A DNA stretch of 11,229 nucleotides from an uncultured Alphaproteobacteria bacterium (lineage in GTDB: Bacteria > Pseudomonadota > Alphaproteobacteria > Rickettsiales > Midichloriaceae): NCBI GenBank assembly GCA_903860855.1, contig CAIOSF010000089.1:1-11229 (forward strand). The letters are read 5' to 3'. The notes below the pieces were generated by a model that saw only the letters and a program-made list of their open reading frames with translations, had not been told where the DNA came from and did not search any database. The stretch's first letter is position 1; each line of letters opens with the position of its first letter. The position numbers and the translations under genes are program-made. Positions 1 to 11,229 of this stretch are shown here, one piece after another.

Positions 1-1435
1 TAGCACCCATATAAATAGGAGAGCAGTCAATCAATGTCTCTGTAACCGCTCCAACCCTTACACCATCAACAAAAACCCTGCACTTGAGTGATACAACCAG
101 CGTATATGGTGAGTCGACCTACACAAACACACAACAATTCACCTGCACGAGCTCATTGACCGACCCAACCTTTACTTACCACATTGGAAACAACTCCATA
201 CGGGTCAATAGGCGCAACAACAGGTCTATTATACAGCACCGAACACGGGTACAAATGGTCAAACCGATACAGTTACTTGTACCGCCACTGATGGTGTTAA
301 TACTGAAATAGCACCAACGCAACCGTCACCCTGCAAAACGCTACACCTACAGTAGCAGCAACTGCGAACCCTACCGGTGTTAATCCTCCCAGCACAGTAG
401 TAATTGATAATGGTGGAACATCAACCATCACATGTACTGGAACGTATACAGATACACAAGATACAAATCTTGGAATCGCCGCAGTAATAACAACAAATAA
501 CTCTGGAGCAACAATAGGGAGCGGAACAACACCATCATGCTCTGTTATTGGCAGCAAGAACGTCTGCACATCCACCTTTACTTATACGGCTGGCAATACC
601 CTAGGTACAGCTGGCGCGGCCGTCACGGACACATGATCACATGTACCGCAACTGATGCCCATAGTGCAGCAGGAACAGCTACAACAACCGTTCTTGTAAC
701 TGATGAAGTTCCCGTAATAACCTTTACTATTACCAGCACCTCACTAAATCCAAGCGGAACAACCCTCATAACATGTTCAGCAGCTGATTCAGCCAGTAGC
801 GATATAAATTCCATTGCTGCCACTATAACGGGTACAGCGAAAGGAACTCTATCAGGTACTTGTACACAAAGCAATACAACCGGTATAGGTTCAGCTACAT
901 TAGGTACAACTGGATGTACATATACAGCACCAGCCCTAGCATCAGCAACCGATACGATCCAGTGTTCTGCAACTGATACTCATGACTTGACTAAAACGGC
1001 AACAACCCAGACCATCACCACGACGAATATCCCTCCAACCGTCACAACCCCGACAGCTCAAAACGTTGACTTGGAGTTTACTTTAAGTAATAGCGATGGT
1101 AATCTTATAAGTAATAGCTACTATCAATTGGATTGCGGTATCTTCCCTGCGACTTCAGGCGTAGCACCAACATATGAAATCCCTGGTACCTGTACAGGCT
1201 CAGTTGGCTCTACTATCTGTCAGGCATATCCTACATAGCCAGCAACGATGCAATCCACTCCGTACAATACACTGGAAGTACTATCAATCTACAAATCCAC
1301 ACCACAGCGTCAGGACTAACTACAGGTAATTACTATGCCTATGATTGCCAAATTGAAACAAGTGCTACATCAGGAGGAATATACGCCCCTCTATCAGGAG
1401 AAACATATGTTGATGCAACAGCTTGGCAAGCATAG
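1..1435 (+). pseudogene. Decayed Thr/Ser-rich repeat protein (probable surface or secreted protein), 5' end outside the window
   Basis: A continuous protein can be read only by switching frames: about 15-195 in frame 3, a short piece near 202-230 in frame 1, 242-305 in frame 2, 307-633 in frame 1, 637-1235 in frame 3, and about 1230-1435 in frame 2, ending at TAG 1433-1435. A TAA at 12-14 also interrupts frame 3. The product is very rich in Thr, Ser, Ala and Gly and repeats a motif of the form D-T-[IV]-x-C-[TS]-A-T-D near 270-290, 636-656 and 957-977. Variants such as ITCTG and ITCSAAD occur near 423 and 766. Between them lies a second Cys-containing segment (for example GTTGCTYTA), so the unit is roughly 110 residues. 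Such Thr-rich, Cys-paired tandem units suggest an immunoglobulin-like or HYR-like extracellular beta-sandwich, but that is inference. No signal peptide is visible because the N-terminus lies outside. The pieces between shifts are mostly free of stops, so decay is recent or some shifts are sequencing errors. The final stop lies about 10 bases before repeat element A. Confidence 0.7.
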
Positions 1436-4400
1436 CACGCATGCTATACCAAGTTCCGATTTTAACTACTGCTACTTCGCTCGTCGCTCGGCAATGCTGT
1501 GCGACAAAGCGCTTCGCAGGTCCGGGGTATATCCGTTCATCCCATTGGATTCACAGTAGTTTTACTATGCATCGCTCCTCTCTCATTACATTATTTAATT
1601 TGACTTCGCCTTTGGCTTGTCCATTTCATGTGGGAAACTGGTATTATACAGTATTAAGTAATTCTGTATAATTGATCGGTCATCCTGAACTCGTTTGAGG
1701 ATCTTATGTCGTATACTTTTAGGTCCTGAGATGCAATGGACAAGCCTCTTGGCGCAGTCAAACAAGTGCAGTACGACCTTGCCGCGGTTTTGGCGGTTCT
1801 ATTGATGATAGGTCCTAGCACGAAATAACCAAAACCACATAATTTTATCTATGGCCACCCAAGTGGACCATATCCTCAGGCCTAACCCACCTATCAAATT
1901 CTTCTGCGGTAAGGTGACCACTAGCCACTGCCGAATCTCTCAACGACAATCCATGAAGGTGAGCATGTTTGGCGATTTTTGCTGCTTTATCGTAGCCAAT
2001 ATGAGGATTGAGAGCAGTTACTAGCATCAGTGATTGGTGCAGTAGCTGGTTTATTCTTTCTTTATTCGTCTGCAAGCCATTGATGCAGTGATCAGTGAAG
2101 CTTGTCATAACATCCGATAGGAGATCAATCGATTGGATGAGGCTATATATCATGACAGGGCGATATACATTCAGTTCAAATGCTCCCTGAGATCCAGCTA
2201 TGGTTATAGTCGTATGATTGCCCACAACCCTGCAGCATACCATGGTCAATGCTTCACACTGGGTTGGATTGACTTTACCTGGCATTATAGAAGAACCTGG
2301 CTCATTTTCTGGTAATAGCAACTCTCCTATGCCGCATCTTGGTCCTGATCCCATTAATCTAATGTCGTTGGCAATCTTCATTAGGCTCACAGCTAAGGTG
2401 TTCAGTGCTCCACTGGTATTCACGATTGCATCGCTTGACGCTAGAGCTTCAAACTTATTTGGCGCTGTGATGAACTTATACCCTGTAATTTCACTTATTT
2501 TTTCAGCAAATTTAACCGCAAACCCGGGAGCACTGTTGAGTCCTGTACCAACGGCCGTACCTCCTTGAGCAAGCATCAGCAAATCTTCGATGGCTCTTTC
2601 GATTCTATTTATGCCGTAAAGAATTTGTGATGCATAACCAGAGAACTCCTGTCCTAGGGTAATAGGAGTTGCGTCCTGCATATGGGTTCTGCCAATTTTA
2701 TGGATATTCCAAAACTCAGCTTGCTTTGCTGATAGGGCCTCATACAGCTTTCGACAAGCCGGTATCAATTTCTCATTGATACTGGAATAAGCAGATATAT
2801 GCATTGCTGTAGGAAAGGTATCATTAGAGGATTGACCCATATTGACATGATCATTTGGGTGAACTGGAGTTTTGCTACCAAGTACCCCTCCCATAATCTC
2901 TATAGCACGATTTGAAATTACCTCATTTACGTTCATGTTGGTCTGAGTGCCAGAGCCTGTCTGCCACACCACTAGGGGAAAATGACCATGTAGTTTATCA
3001 GCAAGAATCTCTTCAGATGCTTGCAATATAGCGTCAGCACAATCTCGATCCAGTAATCCCAGATCAGTATTAACCATAGCTGCTGCTTTTTTAATCATGA
3101 TCATTGCTCTGATCAACTCCCTGGGCATGAGCTCATGCCCTATTGCAAAGTTTTGTAGAGAGCGCTGAGTCTGAGCTCCCCAGTATTTATCATTTGCTAC
3201 TTCTATTGGGCCGAATGTATCTGTTTCGGTTCTTGTATCCATATTTGTTACCGAGATATACGTATAATACCAGTTTCTGAATTAAATAATGCAATGAGAG
3301 AGGAGCGACGCATAGTAAAACTACTGTGAATCCAATGGGATGAACGGATACACCCGGACCCGCTGGGCGTTTCATCGCACAGCATTGCCGTGAGCGACAA
3401 GCGAGGCAGCATTAGTTAAAAGCGGGAACTGGTATAAATTCGAAATATGGTAATGTAAGTATACCCATAGCGCAAGTTGAATATATTGCTTTTTAAGCAA
3501 AGGGAGGGTAGGTTACGGCCGCGATACATACTCGTTCTATTGATCCTGCTCTATGATCTTGTCAAGGAATAGCGAGGCCTTTAATATACCATTATTGCTA
3601 ATGCAATGACCCAAAGATGGTTCGGTATAAAGCGATGAATCCAAGCCAACTTCAAGAAATTTTCTATGAGCTGTTTGACTGGCCACAGCTTGGACAACGG
3701 TATCATCATTTCCATGAACCAATAATATGTGTGGCTTCTTATTGCTATTCATTTGCCTATTATCACCTGGCTTTGCAATGGGTTCGTTGTTTATACCATA
3801 TCCTTTCTGCTCTATAGATGATAGTATCCCATTTTGCCACGATATAATGGCCCCAGAATAGCTAACTATACCAAGAATCTTCTTTGGTAATCGCAATCCC
3901 ACATGAAGAGCCATCATCGCCCCCTGAGAGAAACCCATCATAATCAATTTATTGCATGGTAAGTTGAACCTATTCAATTGCTTGACGAGAAATGGTCTCA
4001 GTATTCCTTCCGCCTCATTTGCCCCTTCTAGCATAGCTTTTTCACTGCGATCAATTAGACTAAACCATTGGCGCCCCTCTACATCTCCCTCAAAGGCAAA
4101 AGGACCATTTGGCAGAACAAAATGAACATTTGGCAAAGTGCGAGAAAGGCTACGTGCTACCGGCATCATATTTAGGTTATCGGCCCCATAGCCATGGAGC
4201 ATCACTGCTAAATATTCGATATTATCAGGTACAATCTCTACGAATGTTAGGTTATTTGGTATTTTATTCATTATGATCTGCTATATGTGAATTTAATATT
4301 AGGTTATACAACCAGATTTTGTGCCAAAAACTTCATGAGAGCAACTGAATGTTATTGCCCTTGCTTCGATAGGCGCTATATTCATGCCTAGGCCTTTAAA

Positions 4401-7400
4401 TGAGTTTATTATATGAATTTCGCAATACCTTTAAAGCTTGTACCCCATGATTTGAAAATTAATTTTGTTGACAAGCGCGGCATGGCGTTTGGTTTTAGCA
4501 TTATTATCACCATCATGGCTATAGGTTTATTATTTTTTAAAGGACTAAACCTTGGTATAGATTTTGCTGGGGGCCTTGCTATTGAAGTGGAAAATATAGG
4601 GGTTGATGATGCTCGCCAGACAATGGATGATCTTGGCTACAATGGATTTAGCGTTCAACAGCAGTCTGGCAGTGGTGCTAACTCCATGGTCTTAATTAGA
4701 GTCCAGCCAAAAGATGTTATGCATTATACAAACGATATTGAAGCTATAAAAAATGCTTTAACAGCTAAAGTTCGTGATAATAGTGAATATGATGGGAAGA
4801 GAGACGAAAATGCAAGCAATGGCAGTATAAGAAGTGAAGTTGAAGGAAATATCGAGAATCAGAATAGTAATAGCATTATCTCATTTCAACGAGTTGATTA
4901 TGTTGGTCCTAAGGTAGGGCGCGATTTTGTGGATAGCTCAATTCAAGCCCTTATCGTTGCTCTCTTGGTTATGATGGCCTACACCTGGTTTCGTTTTGAG
5001 TGGCAGTTTGGTGTTGGCGTTATTATAGCTCTATTACATGACGCCATAGCAACCCTTGGATTCTATTCCATTAGTCGCTATGAGTTCGATTTAACATCAG
5101 TTGCAGCCATTTTAACTATTATAGGTTATTCAATTAACGATAGCGTTGTAATATACGATAGAATTCGCGAAAATCTAAAAAAGCACAGAAATAAGAAAAT
5201 TAGCGAAATTATAAATATCAGTATAAATGAGACTCTTTCCCGTACTTTGATGACCGTTGCCACTACTTTGCTTGTATGTGCTATATTAGCTGGATTTGGA
5301 GGTAGTAGCTTGAGGGGATTTAGTATGGCAACATTTTTTGGTATAGCATTTGGAACCTATTCATCCATCTATATATCAGCCCCAATTTTAATACTGTTGC
5401 ATCACAAAGAAGCAAGGAAGAAGAAATCAAATTAGCTAGAAGCGGTAATGCAATTTGGGCCCCATGCCCCCTACTTCGTTCGACTTCTCCCTTATACTTG
5501 TTCGTTGCATTTTGTCCGTCCTAAAATGCAATAGGTAGACCGAGGCATGGTCAAAGAGTTATAGAGAGTTGGTCCGTCGCAAAACGGCATACCTTAAAAA
5601 TCTAGTTATACTCAAGCAAAGAGGTCGGATAGCGAAATTCTTCACTTAAAATATTAAGAACGTTCTTCACATCAGATTTTCCTCTTATGACTATCAGGAC
5701 CGTGTCATCTCCCGCTATTGTGCCAAGTATACCACGTTCCTTCGACAGGTCTTGAGGCGAGAATGATACATATTTGCGATCTATAATGTATGCGAGGCTG
5801 GGGGCATGACCAGGATGGGTATGGAGAACAATCGAGCCAAATTCTGATACTTTGATGTTCAAAATTTGCGGATTCCTTGGTAAACTAAAATCAATAAGCT
5901 TGTATATACCCTGTACTTTAGCTATTTTTAGCTTTTTTAAACGCCTAGATAGAGTCGCTTGTGGAACATTATATCCATTTTTTTCTAATAGATTCTGTAG
6001 CTCCATTTGTTCTCTGATTGTACGAGACCGCACAATATTTAATATTTGTGAGTCTATAACCGCGTCATGAGCCATGCTTTTTTTGTAATCCCATAGATAT
6101 TTCGTAGATTTTATAAAAATAAAGCTAGTATATCAAGCGGAATAATGTATCAGGAGGGAAAATATGCAGTTATGCAATAAATCGCTTCATTCACTTCTGC
6201 GTTTATAGACTGCAAAACAGGCTAAAAATTAGTGAAGCTTGTATTACACCAGTTTCATTAGCAGCATTTGAATATCTTAGCAGATAATTCCACTCAGTTT
6301 GCAGCTTTTACTTGAGAAAGAATAGGGAGATCAATCATCCCGAGCTTGTTTTAGGACCTCTAGAGATGCCCATACTTGTTAGCTTCCTAAGGAATGCTCC
6401 CAAAACAAGTTTAGGATGATGGTATCTCAGTTCTAGGGATGGCTAGACATCATCGGATTGCAGATCATAGTACCCTATCGCACTAGACACCAGAGTAACA
6501 ACTTAGAGATGATGGGGCGGCAGCCTCACATATCATTGTGAGCTTTGCTCCCCACCACTATTTGAAATTAAATAATAGAATTAGCGTACTTCGGAAATTG
6601 GTACAAGTTAAGCATCTGAATGCTCTAACTTATGGTGATGTAAAACAAGTTCAAAGTGAGGGTGATCCACATCTATTTCTGATTGTTCATGGAAGTAACC
6701 CTTCACAACAGAATCAATACTGGCGAACATGGCACCATCGACAAATCCATTGAGCATATGACTTGTTGGATTTAAAGCTCCCCCTATCATTTTCAAAAGA
6801 ATATAATCGCCCTCATCATAGTCGAGATGCCAAAACAGCCTGTGTACAAGACCCCAAGCCATTTGATGAGCCACAAAGTCATACGCAGGCTCATTAGGAA
6901 CTTCCAGCCAGTCGGCATGATGAATATACGTATCTATAGTTTTTTTGACTATTCCTTCGATGCCGCCGCTTATTGCTCCTGTAACATATTTATTCATAAA
7001 CCATACCCAATTGATCATTTGATTACAACTACACGGGGAAGCTTGTCATAGCTCCCTCTGATTTGCAAGAGGGATTTGAATAGATATTATATAATAACTT
7101 ACATAATACCCGGAACAAATTTTGCAATTTAGATATGTGTTTGTAAACAAAATTGCAAAAAACCAAGTTTAAACGAATTTATATGCGCTCAGTGCCAACA
7201 CGATACGATCCCATTATCCCCATTACGTAACCTCAATGCCGCCTCCACCGTTCTGACGACTTTGCTCGACATAGCTTCTAAACTTAAATGCATCAGATTC
7301 AATAGGCAAGTGCTCAACTCCTCCTATCCTTTGAACATACTGCCCAGAAACGACACCAAGTTCAGTTAGCATATTGGCCACATCTTTGTTCGTAACGCCT

Positions 7401-10400
7401 TGACCAACAAGCCAATTCAAGAGATTGACAAACATATCAAGAACATCACTTAGTAATAGACTCACTCGTCCGGCCCCATGCCTTTTATCTACCATAAGTG
7501 CAATCTGCGCCATTTTACCTATCAACTCTTTGGGGGCAGACTCAAATAAGGCATCCGAATGAATGGCAGTAGGATTATAGCCTACCTGATCAACAGGATC
7601 TGCGAATCCGCCTTTTACCAGGAATCGAGCTATAGTTTCTACATCATGCTTCATAAGGAACTTATAGGTATTGCTGTCTCTACCCAAAGCATATTGATGA
7701 TTATCGAGAATAAGCTCTTGGTTACGAGCCTGTATTATTTCTTGCACCCGATCTATTTTGCTGTTGATAACCATTTTATCGCTCAATTCAAAAGGGATCG
7801 ACCGAAGTTCATGTTTTATAGCTGCCAAACTATAGGAAAGATCAGCGCGTTGTCTTGAGTTCGCTCCGTTAATACGTTCAGCCGTGATAAGGTCTAGAAT
7901 ATCAGAACCAATGAAATTGGACCCATTTACATCTATTCTAGCCCTATGCATTGCTTCAAGCAACAATTCCATGGATCTGCATTCCATGATTTTGCACGGC
8001 CCTGTCACAAGATCTTTCTCACTCATAGCCCCAATAGTCCAAGCTCTAATGATTGCCTTGGCACTTTCTTTATATGCTGGCATAAAGGTTTCTGGATCTA
8101 GACAAGTTAATCTTCTTATGATAGCTGCATCGCTTATTTTTGAGTCTATAGCCAGTTTCATCTGTTTTGCAATAGCGGGAGTAAACTCCTCGACAGACAC
8201 TGGTAGTAAAAATGGCGCTACTATCTCATTCACAATACTCTCTACAGTTTCTCTCGTATCGAGTCGTTCACATATATACTTAACGAGGCCCCTATGATTG
8301 GAAGGTATCCTAAACATTCCAATCATATACATGGAGTTAGCGTATGTATCACCAGTAACTCTTCCTATGTTGAAGGTGGAGGATACGAGGTTATTCATAT
8401 AAGCAGCATTGTGGACATCAAATCCAAGACCAGAGTGGAGGTTAAGTCGTCTGCGAAGTTGTGCTTCTTGCGTAACATTACCGTTGGCCGCTAATATCTT
8501 ATCAAACGCTTCGCGTATAGACTCATTCTTGAATTTATTCATCTTGCCATCAGGGCCAGACATACCCAAAGCTGTTTGCATGCCATGCGCTGCTAAGGTT
8601 AGATTTGCTATGGTACCTTGATCACACTCAATACCGAGATTACGAATAATCCCAGGAGAAACTTGGTTAATCTCAGCTGCTGATAATGTCCTGCCAATTT
8701 GGACCATAGTGGCAATCTGCTGAAACATCTGCCTTTTATGTTCTATATTAGTGATACCACCATTGCTAAGCTTTTTGTAAAGTTTGTTCAGGCTACTGAA
8801 TTCCCTGTCTATATCATATTCACGACCAACCAGATTGAACATCCCCCGGAATTCAAGCAACAGACGGCGAGACTCAGCTTGGAATGGGTCATCCCCCGGA
8901 ATATCAATCTCAAGATCAATTTTCCTTGTTTTTAGTTCGTAGAAGCGCTCGCCCAGAAACTTGTGACTAACCTTTCCCATTCTGAACATTTCTATCATAA
9001 ACCAACCTATATTTTGCTTTTTACTATTTTAGATGCATTATTGCAAAATAACTCTCAATATGAAACCAGGTGATGCTTCAATTGAGATGAGTATTGATTT
9101 TATTATCGATTTTTTTTAAACTTATGTTAAATCGCATATGAAATTCTAATATAAACATATAAGATAAAGGTGTTTGTGCGGCTTGATAAACCATGATCTA
9201 GTTGCCAAACGCTATATCAATCTGTGATGATATGGCATCCAGTTATTATTGGAAACAACTTGCTGTCATCCTAGGATGTGCTTCAAAAATTCCAGATATT
9301 GTCCTATAAACCAGCTTGAAATACCACTGAGACTGACAAGCAGTACTAATATTCCCAATAAAATCTGCACTGGCACCATGATAAAGAATATCTGTAACTG
9401 AGGCATAAGCTTGGCTAAGACTCCGCTCCCAAACATTAGGACGATGTTTACTAAGATGAATGGAGCTGACATCTGGATGCCAATCAACCACATTTTGCCG
9501 ACACTTTGGGCTATCCCCTCCATCAACGATCCGTACTGCCCTATATCGGCGAAGTGTATGGTATGATAGCTGTTAGCTATTGCTTGAATAAAGAGCATAT
9601 GGACATTGTTTGCTAGTAGCAGCATCGTTATGGTGAGACTCAGGAATGAACCAACCGTATTACTTTGACTTTGTTGGGATGGATCAAACAGCATGGCGAT
9701 GCTGAGGCCCAGCATTGAACCTATTGTCATCCCGGCCACGTGAATGGCTGACAAAAATATGCGACTCATTAGGGCAATGCATAGACCTATCATAAGCTCC
9801 TGTCCAAGCAGTAGGACAGCTCCACCATCAATGGATTTAATGACCGGAATGTTCTGCTCAATGCTCGGCATTATAGCGATCGTTGACATCACGGCCAAGA
9901 TCAGACGGATCATGGGAGAAACTGTTGAGTCACCTATAGCCGGCATATACATAAAGCATGAGCCTATGCGCAAGAATCCAGCCATGTAGAGGATAACGGT
10001 TTGGTTTGAAAGCTCTGCTAAAAACATTGTTTATCTAACTGAATAGGTCTTCGGGTAATTTTATACCAAGTTCTGGATAAAACAATGAGGAGCGAAGAGC
10101 CTAATGGTGGGAAAGGACAGCATATACATTTTCAATTTCAGTCGATGTCATCTCTAGCTCTTTGGCAGCCTCGAGCTTGGCATCGGTGACGTCGGTATTG
10201 AATTTAGCCTGGACTTTGCTCTGCGCTTCTTTTTGCCGCCCCAGATGCTCGGGTTTTAGGTTATGTACATACCATTCATTTAGTTGTTGATTGAAGGATT
10301 CTTGTAGTATTTTGACTTTTGTATCTAGATCAAATATATGTTTCATATTTTCATTCGAATAGCAGTATTCCTTCGTCATCTGATTGCGTTCTGCTTGTGT

Positions 10401-11229
10401 GGTTTGAGGGTTGTTAAATTTTTGTTTCGCCCATTAGTCCATACCTTTTTCATAGCACTCATGGTCTATGATCCCCTTCATTTTTACAGATTCTTTCTTA
10501 TATTCTCCATTAGAAAAGTCTGTCTGATTCTTAAGAATTGTATCGTGAACTTCCTTGTGTTCGTCCATTTTCTTGGTCAATTCCTTATTGGCTTGTGCTT
10601 CAAGGCTTTTTAATTTTTGAAGGAGCTTTTTATTTATAACAAGCAATGTTTGTGCTCTCAGGTTCTGAGCTTCCTGCAGATCAGACGCCATGATTTGATA
10701 TAGTCCTTTGATGAAACTAGCATCAAATAAACTCGATAACCCATATTTCTTCGATATATCAAGTAGTCTCTTGCCTATCGTTGGGTTTTCTGGAATCTTT
10801 GGTAGTTCATAGTCAATGGGCACTAAATCTCCTTGTGCGTTTCCTTGCGTGCTGTTCAACGTCGTGTTGCCACCATCCGCATTTCCTCTACCGTTATGAT
10901 CACCTGTACCATTGTTATTGTCTGGACTTGTGTTAACAATAGATTGTTTATAACTTGAGGATAAGATTTTTGCTTCCTCGCTCGCATGAAATTCAATAAT
11001 TGTTTTCATATCTTGCAGGAAGCCCTGGAAGTTGAACTGAGTCTTGTCAGTAATACTAGCTAGAGCCTCGATCGTCTGATGCATGAACGAGTCTATTATT
11101 GTATGCTTGGGCGTGCCATCAACACCTGGTGCCCAAACTGGTTTTTTATTCTCATTTAGAGGAAGTTGCATTTCTAGTCCAGCAGAATCAACTAGGGATT
11201 TTGCCACTATGTTGCTGTTTTGAATATGA

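Overview
The window looks like a piece of a moderately AT-rich alphaproteobacterial chromosome, most likely from an intracellular or host-associated lineage of the Rickettsiales/Holosporales type. This is an inference. FumC, FliR, SecF and the small serine esterase read as alphaproteobacterial versions. secF stands alone without secD, as it does in Rickettsia. Intergenic space is large and filled with small repeats, and two reading frames are visibly broken.

Layout from left to right. 1-1435 is a decayed + strand gene for a Thr/Ser-rich, Cys-containing repeat protein, probably a surface or secreted protein, broken by several frameshifts. 1436-1844 has no gene but holds a short transposon-like element (copy A) and a long palindromic repeat. 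1845-3242 is fumC on the minus strand. Copy B of the element lies in inverted orientation just upstream of it. 3537-4271 is a minus-strand alpha/beta-hydrolase carboxylesterase. Divergent from it is secF (4413-5435, +), which converges with argR (5602-6075, -). 6076-6607 holds no convincing gene but has the argR promoter, a tiny ORF with a perfect Shine-Dalgarno sequence, and a second palindromic repeat. 6608-7018 and 7223-8998 are minus-strand genes that I do not recognise. 9266-10027 is fliR (flagellar export apparatus, -). It is preceded by a fragment of the same element (copy C) and by a coiled-coil, Asn/Gly-linker gene that is split by one in-frame TAA stop (10101-11229, -).

Functionally the intact genes are housekeeping ones: the TCA cycle (FumC), Sec-dependent export (SecF), arginine-responsive regulation (ArgR) and flagellar export (FliR). 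Around FliR are large or unusual proteins of unknown function. They run in the same direction and might be lineage-specific secretion or surface factors, but nothing in the sequence proves that.

The least expected observation is the small element family. Its ends read ATACCA(A)GTT(C/T)C inward, which is GGAACTTGGTATAA-like outward. The outward reading contains an extended -10 promoter motif (TGnTATwAw). In two of the three copies that end sits about 20-35 bases upstream of a start codon, that of fumC and that of fliR, so the element may supply promoters.
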